Shown piece by piece: positions 54,860 through 63,959 of a DNA stretch of 64,000 nt; the stretch's first letter is position 1, and every line of letters begins with the position of its first letter. Source of the DNA: JANMJD01 sp963847945 (GTDB lineage Bacteria > Actinomycetota > Acidimicrobiia > Acidimicrobiales > Ilumatobacteraceae); the NCBI GenBank assembly GCA_963847945.1, contig CAWKBX010000012.1, positions 62,001-126,000 of the forward strand, read 5' to 3'. A model generated the notes under the pieces. That model was not told the origin of the DNA, did not search any database, and was given only the letters and a program-made list of their open reading frames with translations. The translations under genes and the position numbers were made by a program.

Positions 54860-56143
54860 ATGGCGGAGCGACCCGATCCAGTGGCGAGGTTGAGACTGGA
54901 GGTCGTCATCGATGCCCAAACGACCCTGCTCGACGACGTGGCCCGGACGAAACAGTCGATCAAACCTCACGGAGGGCAGGAGATCGTCGTGAGCATGGCG
55001 ACCCGCCACTCCGGGTCTCACGTCTTTTCGATGTCGGATGCCGACGTCTTCATCGTCGTCTCCCCCGGTTACACGTTCGATACGCGGACTGTCGCCGAGG
55101 TCGACCGCACGTTTGCCACCGACGAGGAGATCGACGTGATGTTCGGGCCCGATTCGGTCGCATCGGCCCGCCCCGGATGGCACCCTGAACGGTTGCGATC
55201 CCACGACTACCTCGGCGGACTGGTGGCGCTCCGCGGATCGCTCGCCCGGCAGCTGGTCGGCATCGCCGGCGACCGCTACCCGCATCACCGCTGGGATCTG
55301 GTGCTGCGCGCCGGCGAACTGGCCCGGGCGGTGGCGATCAGCGACCACCCTCTCGCGGCGCGGTCGGCGACGTCGGCGGCCCCGATGAACCCCGAGACCA
55401 TCCGTCGGGGCCGCCAAGTACTCCACGACCATCTCACTCGCACGGGCATCCGAGCACTCGCCGAGGCGACCCAGACACCGGGCTACTTCCGGACACGACG
55501 GGTCCTGTCGACCCATCCGAAGGTGTCGGTGCTCATTGCATCGCCCAGCGCGCCCCATGCCAGCCTCGGTGATCAGCTCGAGTCGCTCGGTGCCGTCATC
55601 GGCAGCATCGGGGAATACTCGAGTTATCAGCCGCTGGAGGTCGTTGTCGTCACCGACGACACCATCCCCTCCGCTGCGCTCCATCGCCTACGCGAACTAT
55701 GCGAAGGATCGGCCGAGGTCCTCCCGGTGTGTCGCCCCGGCGCACCGAGGTCCCGCCATCTCGACATCGCCGCATCGCTGGCCACGGGCGATGTCTTTGT
55801 CATCCTCGACGACACCTGCGTCGTCGATGACGACCCCGACTGGCTCGAAACCATGGTGGCCCTGGCCATCGACCCGTCGATCGGAGCGGCCTGCTGTGGC
55901 CCCGCCGAGTCGGCTCACCCTTCGCACGACGGCGGGGTGCCGGTTCAGGCCGAGACCACGGCCATCGCCGGATCATGCATCGCCATCCGCCGGGATGTGC
56001 TCACCGCACTGGGCGGGTTGAGCGACGATCCCACCGGATCGGGATTGCCTGCATCCCTCGCCGCCCACGGGTGGACCTGCGTGCACACCCCATTCGCCAG
56101 GCTGCGCCGTCACGTAGCGCATCGGCCGATCAGCACGGCGTAG
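54860..56143 (+). CDS. Degenerate tandem GT2-domain protein (3)
   Basis: The protein has 427 residues from ATG 54860. LRLEVVIDAQTTLLDDVAR, DVFIVVSPGYTFDTRTV, WHPERLRSHDYLGGLVALRG and RYPHHRWDLVLRAGELA mark the first half; KVSVLIASPSAPHASLGDQL and VFVILDDTCVVDDDPDWLETM the second. Here the metal motif is altered (DDTCV instead of DDDAI), so even the second domain may be inactive. It ends shortly before the suf promoter region. Confidence 0.65.
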   Translation: MAERPDPVARLRLEVVIDAQTTLLDDVARTKQSIKPHGGQEIVVSMATRHSGSHVFSMSDADVFIVVSPGYTFDTRTVAEVDRTFATDEEIDVMFGPDSVASARPGWHPERLRSHDYLGGLVALRGSLARQLVGIAGDRYPHHRWDLVLRAGELARAVAISDHPLAARSATSAAPMNPETIRRGRQVLHDHLTRTGIRALAEATQTPGYFRTRRVLSTHPKVSVLIASPSAPHASLGDQLESLGAVIGSIGEYSSYQPLEVVVVTDDTIPSAALHRLRELCEGSAEVLPVCRPGAPRSRHLDIAASLATGDVFVILDDTCVVDDDPDWLETMVALAIDPSIGAACCGPAESAHPSHDGGVPVQAETTAIAGSCIAIRRDVLTALGGLSDDPTGSGLPASLAAHGWTCVHTPFARLRRHVAHRPISTA

Positions 56144-56158
56144 GCGACCACTGCGGCC

Positions 56159-56219
56159 AAAAGTCGTCGACAACTTTTCACGGGAGACATTTCCACTATG
56201 GCGATAGTGGTAATACACT
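56159..56219 (+). promoter_or_regulatory. Promoter and two palindromes before sufC
   Basis: A 20-bp near-palindrome, AAAAGTCGTCGACAACTTTT (56159-56178, 18 of 20 symmetric), precedes CCACTAT-GGCG-ATAGTGG (56193-56210). A -10-like TACACT (56214-56219) lies nine bases before the GTG at 56228, implying a leaderless message. The second palindrome fills the -35/-10 spacer, where a repressor such as the Fe-S regulator SufR would act (inference). Confidence 0.45.
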
Positions 56220-56227
56220 GAGGCGCC

Positions 56228-57015
<788 letters not shown>

Positions 57016-57019
<4 letters not shown>

Positions 57020-58255
57020 GCGCCATGTTCGACGTCGCCCGAGTGCAGGCCGACTTCCCGATCCTCAGCCGCGAGCTGAACGGTCGGCGCCTGGTGTATC
57101 TCGATTCGGCGAATTCGTCGCAGAAGCCCCGCCAGGTCATCGATGCGATGTCGCGGTTCATGGAGTACAGCTACTCCCCGATCAACCGCAGCGCGTACCA
57201 ACTCGCCGTGGAGTCGACCGATGCCTACGAGGGCGCTCGCAGCAAGGTGCGAGCGTTCATCAACGCCCGCCGCGATCACGAGGTCATCTTCACCAAGAAC
57301 GCCACCGAGGCGTTGAATCTGGTCGCCCATTCGTGGGGCCGCGCCAACCTGGCGGCCGGTGACGTGGTCGTTCTCGACCCACATGGAGCACCACGCCAAC
57401 ATCGTGCCTTGGCACATGCTCGCCGCCGAGCGGGGCATCGTGTTGCGTTGGGTCGAGCTCACCGCCGACGGCCAACTCGATCTGCAGAACCTGTCGTCGC
57501 TGCTCGATGGGGCAAAGGCCTTCGCGTTCAGCGCCATGTCGAACGTGCTCGGCACGATCAACCCGGTCCGCCATCTCACCGATGCGGCCCACGCCGCCGG
57601 CGCGGTCGCCATCGTCGACGGCTGCCAGTTCGTGCCCCACAACGTCACCGATGTGCAGGCGATGGGCGCCGACTTCCTAGCCTTCTCCAGCCACAAGCTG
57701 TGCGGGCCGAGCGGCATCGGGATGCTCTGGGGCCGCGAAGAACTGCTCGACGCGATGCCTCCATTCCTCGGCGGCGGCAACATGATCGCCGACGTGCGTC
57801 TCGATGGATTCACCTGTGCCGAGCTGCCCGCCAAGTTCGAGGCCGGCACTCCCCCGATCACCGAGGCGGTCGGCCTGGGCGCGGCGATCGACTATCTCAC
57901 GTGCCTGGGCATGGACAACGTCCGCCAACACGAGATGGAGATAGCCGACAAGGCGATCACGGCGCTGACCAGCCGGTTCGGTGATGACATCACCATCCAT
58001 GGCCCCACCAATCTCGAGGTTCGGGGCGCGACGCTGAGCTTCGCGTTCCGCGACATCCATCCGCACGACCTCAGCCAAGTCCTCGACCAGGCCAACGTGT
58101 GCGTACGCGCCGGCCACCACTGCGCCAAGCCGCTGATGAGGGTCCTCGGAGCCTCGGCGACCGCCCGAGCCAGTTTCTATATCTACAACGATGAGCGTGA
58201 CATTGATGCGCTCGCCGATGCGCTCGATGGCGCGTCGGACATCTTCAGCATCTGA
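57016..58255 (+). CDS. sufS: Cysteine desulfurase SufS, one frameshift
   Basis: The N-terminal piece has FPILSRELNGRRLVYLDSANSSQKP and IFTKNATEALNLVAHSWG. Around 57375-57380 one extra base shifts the frame into MEHHANIVPWHMLA. SSHKLCGPSGIGMLWG holds the PLP lysine and RAGHHCAKPLMRVLG the active-site Cys of the SufS type. Joined, it is a normal 413-residue enzyme that takes sulfur from cysteine for iron-sulfur clusters. All key residues are intact and the gene is usually essential, which argues for an assembly indel. Confidence 0.88.
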
Positions 58256-58278
58256 CCCTGACTGCATAGGGAGCGACC

Positions 58279-58725
58279 GTGCCGGGACTCGAAGACCTCT
58301 ACCGCGAAATCATCCTCGACCACTACCGCACGCCGCGCAACCGCGGCCAATTGGAAACCCCGCCGGCTGTCGTCGCCGAGGGGCACAATCCCCTGTGTGG
58401 CGACGAGATTCAGGTGTACCTGCTCGTCGACGCCGACGGGATGATCGCCGATGTCAAGGTCTCGGGCCAAGGCTGCTCGATCAGTCAGAGTTCTGCCTCG
58501 ATGATGACCCAAGCGGTGAAGGGCAAGCCCGTCGGCGAGGCCCGCCGCATCGTGCGGGCGTTCAAGGCGATGATGTCGCTCCCCGATGAGGACGCCGCCG
58601 ATGACGAACCGGTGAACCTCGGCGATCTCGAAGCGCTCCAAGGTGTCGTCAAGTTCCCCGTGCGAATCAAGTGCGCCACCCTGGCGTGGAACACCTTCAC
58701 CAGCTGTCTCGATCACTCCGCCTGA
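58279..58725 (+). CDS. sufU: Sulfur relay protein SufU
   Basis: The protein has 148 residues from GTG 58279. LYREIILDHYRTPRNRG is the typical start; NPLCGDEI, VSGQGCSISQSSASMM and RIKCATLAW provide the three zinc-binding cysteines and Asp of SufU. It accepts persulfide sulfur from SufS. It lies 23 bases after sufS and completes the sufC-sufS-sufU unit. The chain length and the 18-residue insert relative to IscU fit SufU rather than IscU. Confidence 0.92.
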   Translation: MPGLEDLYREIILDHYRTPRNRGQLETPPAVVAEGHNPLCGDEIQVYLLVDADGMIADVKVSGQGCSISQSSASMMTQAVKGKPVGEARRIVRAFKAMMSLPDEDAADDEPVNLGDLEALQGVVKFPVRIKCATLAWNTFTSCLDHSA

Positions 58726-58751
58726 GACGCTGGAGCCCGCAGGGTCGGGCG

Positions 58752-59231
58752 TTACTCTCGCCGCAGCGGCGTCACCAGGCCTGCCGAGCACCGCACCAAC
58801 TCCGCCGGAGTCAGGGCAAAGACGTCGTGCCAGGTACCGGCCGCGGCCCAGACCTCATCGTACTGGAGCAGATCGGGGTCGATGAACACCCGTAGCGCAG
58901 CTCGGTGTCCGAACGGGGGCACGCCACCGATCGGAAAGCCGGTGACTTCGCGCACCGTGTCGGCGTCGACGCGGGCAGCTTTCAGCCCCCCGGCGGCGGC
59001 CGCCAGCAATCGTTCGTCGAGCTGGTTCGATCCGCTCACATAGGCGAGGACAACCTCACCGTCGACGGCGAAGATCAGGCTCTTGACGATCTGGCCGACC
59101 GCGACGCCGATCGCCGCTGCGGCATCGGCAGCCGTCTTGGTGCCATCGGGAAACTGCCGAGTCGAGATCTCCAAACCCGCCTCCGCGGCCGCGGTGATCA
59201 CCCGACGAACGTTGGCATGCATGTCGCTCAC
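58752..59231 (-). CDS. YbaK/EbsC family aminoacyl-tRNA deacylase-like protein
   Basis: The protein has 159 residues from GTG 59231 (ATG 59222 in frame). QFPDGTKTAADAAAAIGVAVGQIVKSLIFAVDGEVVLAYVSG, the conserved Lys in that run, EVTGFPIGGVPPFGH and VFIDPDLLQYDEVWAAAG are family motifs. Members hydrolyse mischarged tRNA such as Cys-tRNA(Pro). It is convergent with sufU and probably independent of it. Confidence 0.85.
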   Translation of the reverse strand: MSDMHANVRRVITAAAEAGLEISTRQFPDGTKTAADAAAAIGVAVGQIVKSLIFAVDGEVVLAYVSGSNQLDERLLAAAAGGLKAARVDADTVREVTGFPIGGVPPFGHRAALRVFIDPDLLQYDEVWAAAGTWHDVFALTPAELVRCSAGLVTPLRRE

Positions 59232-59260
59232 AGACCGCCGACGTTAGCCGTGGGCTGCGG

Positions 59261-59545
59261 TCAGACCCCGATCGGTGACGCTGGCTCGCGCAGTCGATCG
59301 ATGGCGGCCGCCACACGGCGATCCAACTCGGTGACCCGACCGCCCACCGAGTGCGTCGTCAACGAAATCACGACCCGGTTCCATGAGTTCGACCAATCAG
59401 GGTGATGATCGTGCATCTCGGCCACCATCGCCACTCGGGTCATGAAGCCAAACGCCTCGGAGAAGTTCCGAAAGACGAACTCGCGGCGCAAGGCGTTGTC
59501 GGTCTCTACCCACCCTGCATCCCCCGACCCGGTACCGATGTCCAT
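59261..59545 (-). CDS. Pterin-4a-carbinolamine dehydratase family protein
   Basis: The protein has 94 residues from ATG 59545. REFVFRNFSEAFGFMTRVAMVAEMHDHHPDWSNSWNRVVISLTTHSVGGRVTELDRRVA includes the active-site His-His-Pro-x-W and the later TTH of PCD/DCoH enzymes, which dehydrate 4a-hydroxytetrahydropterin. It is 29 bases upstream of ybaK on the same strand. The 200 bases between it and the Tat-secreted gene at 59746 hold no gene, only the divergent promoters. Confidence 0.88.
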   Translation of the reverse strand: MDIGTGSGDAGWVETDNALRREFVFRNFSEAFGFMTRVAMVAEMHDHHPDWSNSWNRVVISLTTHSVGGRVTELDRRVAAAIDRLREPASPIGV

Positions 59546-59745
59546 CGGTCCAGCCTGCCACAACCGAGTATCCCGCCTCGTCACGTCCGACCAGGCAACG
59601 ACTGCCCGCGTTCGTTGATCGCCGCGCGTGGCCTGTGCCGCGCATAGTCTGGTGGGCCAAAGGGCCCACCGCCTGCGACATCCGAGAGCCGCGGTCGAGC
59701 GGGACCCTTCGGGACAGCCGGCGGTACGACATACAAGGAGCAGAC

Positions 59746-60762
59746 ATGCAGCATCCGACGAGGACATCGATCACGCGGCGCCGGTTGTTCGGAATCGGCG
59801 CAGCCACCGGTGCAGCCGTCGCCACCGGCAACACGGCAACCGCGTTCGCCGCGGCTGGTCCCGACAGCGCAGGAGGGGCCGGCTTGTCGGATTCCGACGC
59901 CGCACGTCCGAACGCCGTCACCCCGGCGACCATCATCCCCGGCGCGAGCGTCATCGCCCTCGGCTACAGCGCCTTCCAGGCCGCCGGAACTCCGGCCGGG
60001 GCCGGCCAGGCCGCTCCGAGCAGCCTCGTCTTCGCCTCCCCGGCGAGTGTCGGCAACACCGCATCGAGCAGTTGGGTACACGCGCCGATCTCGCTTGCCG
60101 CCGGCGCCAAGATTCTGCGCATCGACGTCCTCGGCTATCGCACCACGGCCGGTACCCAAACCTGGAACCTGTACCGCACCAATCTGCAAGGCCCCGCCGG
60201 GCTGGTCAGCGTGGGAACCGTGGTCACCAACAACGCCAAGGACGATGTGCAGGCCACGTTCGCCTTTGCGTCCCCATTGGTCGTCGGTATCGGCGATGCT
60301 CTGCATATTGAGCTGGCCAACTCGACGATCGACAACCGCGCCGCCGGGGCGCTCGTGCAGTATCTTCCGGCGTCCAGCGGAGGACTCGTGACGATTGCGC
60401 CGAAGCGGGTCTACGACAGCCGCAAAGACGCGACCGGCAAGATCGTCAAGGGCGCAACCCGAGTCGTGAACATCTCCAACGAGATCGTCACCAGTGTCAA
60501 CGTGGTCCCAGCAGGTGCGAAGGCCATCGCCTACAACCTCACGGTGACCGACACCGAGTCCGACTACGGCTACCTCGCCATCGTGCCCGGCGGCGACCCG
60601 ACCGGCGGCGTGTCGTCGATCAACTGGGACAAGGCCAAGGCAACGCTGGCCAACGGCCTGATCGTCGGCGTCAACGCCAACCGGGACGTGTCGGTCTTCT
60701 GTGAAGGCACTGGCACGACCAAGGCTCATTTCGTCATCGACGTGGTCGGTTACTTCCTCTAA
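59746..60762 (+). CDS. Tat-exported protein with C-terminal surface domain (1)
   Basis: The protein has 338 residues from ATG 59746, with AAGGAG just upstream. The Tat signal is SITRRRLFGIGAATGAAVATG. After a low-complexity linker come two beta-rich domains. The last has RVYDSRKDATGKI, AKAIAYNLTVTDTESDYGYLAIVPGGD, SSINWDKAKATLANGLIVGV and ends FVIDVVGYFL. That ending is frequent in secreted actinobacterial proteins, especially Acidimicrobiia. The role is unknown, presumably in the cell envelope. Confidence 0.8.
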   Translation: MQHPTRTSITRRRLFGIGAATGAAVATGNTATAFAAAGPDSAGGAGLSDSDAARPNAVTPATIIPGASVIALGYSAFQAAGTPAGAGQAAPSSLVFASPASVGNTASSSWVHAPISLAAGAKILRIDVLGYRTTAGTQTWNLYRTNLQGPAGLVSVGTVVTNNAKDDVQATFAFASPLVVGIGDALHIELANSTIDNRAAGALVQYLPASSGGLVTIAPKRVYDSRKDATGKIVKGATRVVNISNEIVTSVNVVPAGAKAIAYNLTVTDTESDYGYLAIVPGGDPTGGVSSINWDKAKATLANGLIVGVNANRDVSVFCEGTGTTKAHFVIDVVGYFL

Positions 60763-60891
60763 GCACCGCCGGGTAGGGGTCACCATCGAAGACAGCCCGT
60801 GCTCCGAACGTATCGGTCAACCAATCCCGCTCGGCGCGCGTTGATCGGTACGTTCTGTAGTATTCCCCTGACTCGTATTCAGGAGGATCAG

Positions 60892-61938
60892 ATGTCCGAT
60901 CGCGACCACCGTCTCTCAATCACTCGACGCCGACTTTTCGGTGCCGGTGCCGGAGCGGCTGCGGCGTGGACTGTGGCGACGCCGTCGGCATCCGCGGCAG
61001 ATCAACCGCAGATGCCTCCCGACGGCACGTCGGGACTCAATCCCGGCGCCGCGGCCGCCCAGCCGATGGCCCTCCCCGTCGCCGTTGTCGGCGCCACGAT
61101 GGGAACGATCACGAAGTACGACTTCGTGGCGACCAGCGTCGGCTCCGGCAGCGCGCTGCAGATCGATGAAGCATCGGGGGGAACCTACAACTCGACGTTC
61201 GGTGGTTCCCTGCTCGCTCCGCTCGACCTTCCGACGAGTGGACGGCTGCGGCAGGTCGATGTCTATGGATACAGCAGCGGACCGCAGAACTGGTATCTGA
61301 TCAAAGTCGATGTGACGGGACTGACGAAGGTGATCGCCCAGGAGGCCGTCAACGCGACGGGCTCCGTACAGGTGACGTGGAGCGGGCTTGACGAGCGACC
61401 GTCGCCCGGCGAGCGGCTGTACGTCGAGGTCAAGCCATCAACCCGGACGTCCACTGCCCTCGGGGCGGTGTACCAGTACGTCAACCCCGCAGCCGGTCTC
61501 GTCCTGTTCGGCGATCCGTCGGTGACCCCCGATCCGGCCAAGCCGAACGGGCCGATTCGGGTGTACGACAGCCGCAAGGACGCGGCCCGGGGCAAGATCG
61601 CCATCGGCCAAACTCGCCAACTCAGCGTCGCTCACGAACTCGCCGCGCCCGATGGCAACGGCCGACAGAACGTGGTGCCAACCGGAGCACGGGCGATCGC
61701 CTACAACCTGACGATCACCGAGACCGAGACCACCTTCGGGTATCTGCAGGTGGTTCCCGCCGGTCAGTCCAACTTCGGGGCGTCTTCGATCAACTGGGAC
61801 AAGACCAACACGACGATCGCCAACGGCCTGATCGTCGGCATGAGCCCCTCACGCGAGATCGTCGTGCGCTGCGACGGATTTCCGGCGACTCCGGTCAAAA
61901 CTCATTTCGTGATCGACGTCACCGGCTACTTCGTCTGA
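60892..61938 (+). CDS. Tat-exported protein with C-terminal surface domain (2)
   Basis: The protein has 348 residues from ATG 60892 with an AGGAGG site. The Tat signal is SITRRRLFGAGAGAAAAW. It has the same architecture as the preceding gene: RVYDSRKDAARGKI, ARAIAYNLTITETETTFGYLQVVPAGQ, SSINWDKTNTTIANGLIVGM and the final FVIDVTGYFV. The two are tandem duplicates. The N-terminal halves are much less alike, so they may bind different partners. Confidence 0.8.
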   Translation: MSDRDHRLSITRRRLFGAGAGAAAAWTVATPSASAADQPQMPPDGTSGLNPGAAAAQPMALPVAVVGATMGTITKYDFVATSVGSGSALQIDEASGGTYNSTFGGSLLAPLDLPTSGRLRQVDVYGYSSGPQNWYLIKVDVTGLTKVIAQEAVNATGSVQVTWSGLDERPSPGERLYVEVKPSTRTSTALGAVYQYVNPAAGLVLFGDPSVTPDPAKPNGPIRVYDSRKDAARGKIAIGQTRQLSVAHELAAPDGNGRQNVVPTGARAIAYNLTITETETTFGYLQVVPAGQSNFGASSINWDKTNTTIANGLIVGMSPSREIVVRCDGFPATPVKTHFVIDVTGYFV

Positions 61939-62019
61939 CGCGTCGCCCACCGTCACGGCAGCTTCCTGCCGGATGCCGCGTTTTCGATACTTCGCGGACC
62001 AGGTAGCATCGCGATCAAG

Positions 62020-62130
62020 CGAAGGGGAGTACCCCACTTCCACGGCATCGTCATCACGGCTTGTCCCGGTGCCTGGTCCCCACATCGGGGAGGGAGAGAC
62101 CTTCGGCCGATCATCATCGACGCCGAAGGA
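62020..62130 (+). promoter_or_regulatory. Candidate yybP-ykoY (Mn2+) riboswitch
   Basis: CGAAGG with GGGGAGTA (62020-62031) pairs with GAGAGACCTTCG (62094-62105), the P1 stem and two conserved loops of the yybP-ykoY manganese sensor. The 3' strand CCTTCGGC can instead pair with GCCGAAGG (62122-62129), which covers the AAGGA ribosome site of the small ORF at 62143. Metal binding would thus free the site, the known on-switch logic. Assignment is by eye; a glycine-aptamer resemblance (GGAGAG, CGCCGAAGG) was judged weaker. Confidence 0.55.
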
Positions 62131-62142
62131 ATCCAACCGCAC

Positions 62143-62238
62143 ATGTCCCCCGCCGAACTCGTCGCCGATCTCGTCGAATTTCTCGCCGAGCCGACGATAC
62201 GGCTGTGGAATCGGGTGCGGAACAAACTCCGTGGCTGA
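62143..62238 (+). CDS. 31-residue amphipathic small ORF
   Basis: It starts MSPAELVADLVEFLAEP and continues as a likely amphipathic helix ending in a basic RNKLRG. AAGGA lies 12 bases upstream, inside the alternative hairpin of the candidate riboswitch. It sits between that element and htpX. It may be a small membrane-associated protein or a translation relay; no family is known. Confidence 0.4.
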   Translation: MSPAELVADLVEFLAEPTIRLWNRVRNKLRG

Positions 62239-62292
62239 GATGTTCACCCAAGCAGACGTCGCATCACGTACGGTGAGCGGCGGGAGGAGAAT

Positions 62293-63150
62293 ATGTTCAA
62301 GAACACTATGAAGACGACGGTGATGCTCGCCGGACTCGGCGGCCTCATCGTGGCCATCTCGGGCCTCTTCGGCCGCGGGATGCTACCGATCGGCCTCGGG
62401 CTCGCCCTCGTGATGGTCGGCGGGTCGTACTGGTTCAGCGACAAGCTGGCCATCCGGTCGGCCAAGGCCCAGATCGTCACCCGAGAGCAGGCGCCCGAGT
62501 TCTACGACATGGTCGCTTCGCTCGCCCAGCGAGCGGGGATGCCAATGCCCAAGGTGGCGGTGTCACCGTCGGCGCAGCCCAACGCCTTCGCCACCGGCCG
62601 AGGACCGAAGCACGCCGTCGTCTGTGCTACACAAGGTCTGCTGCAGTCGATGCCTCGCGACGAGATCGAGGGCGTGATGGCGCACGAACTGATGCATGTC
62701 AAGCATCGCGACATCCTCATCGGATCGGTGGCCGCGGCGATCGCCACGGGCATCTCGTTTATTGCCAACATGGCGATGTTCGCCGGCATGTTCGGCGGGG
62801 GTCGTGACGATGAGGACCGACCAAACCCGATCGCCCTGTTGGCGATCACGCTGTTGGCGCCAATCGCCGCCAGCCTCATGCAAATGGCGGTGTCGCGGTC
62901 GCGCGAGTTCGAAGCCGACCGCGGGGCTGCTGAGCTGCTTGGCACCGGCGACGCCCTCGCTCGGGCGCTCCAGCGCATCGAAAGCCTGGCGATGGGTCGG
63001 CCGATGCAGGTCGCACCGCAACAGGCATACGCCTACATCCACAACCCGCTGTCGGGCCCGCAGCGCCGAAGTGGCGGCCTGAACATGGCCAAGCTCTTCT
63101 CGACCCATCCGCCCACCGAGGAGCGCGTTCGCCGACTTCGCGAACTGTAG
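62293..63150 (+). CDS. htpX: Membrane zinc metalloprotease HtpX (M48)
   Basis: The protein has 285 residues from ATG 62293 with GAGGAG upstream. Two hydrophobic helices lie at about 10-45, the zinc site HELMH is at 131-135 (followed by VKHRD), two more membrane segments come after it, and SREFEADRGAA gives the third zinc ligand. HtpX degrades damaged membrane proteins. It is probably on the same transcript as the riboswitch-like element and small ORF, which would tie it to metal supply (inference). It converges on the second sufC. Confidence 0.9.
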   Translation: MFKNTMKTTVMLAGLGGLIVAISGLFGRGMLPIGLGLALVMVGGSYWFSDKLAIRSAKAQIVTREQAPEFYDMVASLAQRAGMPMPKVAVSPSAQPNAFATGRGPKHAVVCATQGLLQSMPRDEIEGVMAHELMHVKHRDILIGSVAAAIATGISFIANMAMFAGMFGGGRDDEDRPNPIALLAITLLAPIAASLMQMAVSRSREFEADRGAAELLGTGDALARALQRIESLAMGRPMQVAPQQAYAYIHNPLSGPQRRSGGLNMAKLFSTHPPTEERVRRLREL

Positions 63151-63173
63151 AGCTGAGACCCGCCCGAGCGGGC

Positions 63174-63959
63174 CTACATGCTGAACAGGTCGTCGAGGCT
63201 GCTCCCGCTTCGGGCGGGGGCGGCCTCGGTCGCGTACCCGGCGTACCCGGCGTAGCCGGTTCGCTCCAGCTCGTCAGCCAGCTCGGCCCCGCCACTGGCG
63301 GCGATTCGCCCACCGGCGAGCACGTGGACCACATCGGGACGGAGCTCTTCGAGTAACCGGCTGTAGTGGGTGATGACCAGGGCACCCATGCCGGCCGACG
63401 TCAAGGCCTCCACCCGGCGGGAGCAATCACGCAAGGCGTCGATGTCGAGCCCGGAGTCGAGTTCGTCGAGGATCGCAATTCGCGGGTTGAGCACGGCCAA
63501 CTGGAGCGTCTCGTTGCGCTTCTTCTCGCCGCCAGAGAGGTCGACGTTCAGGGCCCGGTCAAGGAACTGCTCGTCGAAACCGATCGATCCCGCCTCGGCC
63601 CGGATCAGGGCGTCGAGCCCCTCGACACTGCGGTGGCGAGCGAGCAGCGCCTCACGCAACACGTCGTGGAGATGCACGCCGGGCACCTCACTCGGGTACT
63701 GCATGACCAGGTGCAGGCCGCGCACGGCACGCTCCCAGGTAGGCAGCGCCAACATGTCTTCGCCGTCGAGCAGCACCTGACCACCGAGCACCTGGTAGCC
63801 GGGGCGGCCCATGATGACGGCCGACAACGTGGACTTTCCCGCACCGTTCGGGCCCATCACGGCGTGGACCTCGCCGGAACGGATCGTCAGGTCGACGCCG
63901 TGCAGAATCTGCTTGCCGACGACCGCCGCCTGCAGATCGATGATCTCAAGGGTGGTCAT
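63174..63959 (-). CDS. sufC: Fe-S cluster assembly ATPase SufC (copy 2)
   Basis: The protein has 261 residues from ATG 63959 with GGAGAG just upstream. Walker A GPNGAGKST, VMQYPSEVPGVH, signature LSGGEKKRNET, Walker B IAILDELDSGLD and ITHYSRLL are complete. A GYAGYAGYA repeat lies near the C-terminus. It is the last gene of a minus-strand unit that continues past the right edge, where sufB and sufD are expected. It may be the SufC of the SufBCD complex, leaving the copy at 56228 as a partner or spare. Confidence 0.92.
   Translation of the reverse strand: MTTLEIIDLQAAVVGKQILHGVDLTIRSGEVHAVMGPNGAGKSTLSAVIMGRPGYQVLGGQVLLDGEDMLALPTWERAVRGLHLVMQYPSEVPGVHLHDVLREALLARHRSVEGLDALIRAEAGSIGFDEQFLDRALNVDLSGGEKKRNETLQLAVLNPRIAILDELDSGLDIDALRDCSRRVEALTSAGMGALVITHYSRLLEELRPDVVHVLAGGRIAASGGAELADELERTGYAGYAGYATEAAPARSGSSLDDLFSM

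Noticed and set aside
62094..62135. Glycine riboswitch-like GGAGAG and CGCCGAAGG
   Set aside because: The downstream P3 and closing GGAC-AGAG elements of the glycine aptamer are missing, while the upstream GGGGAGTA and P1 pairing fit yybP-ykoY better.
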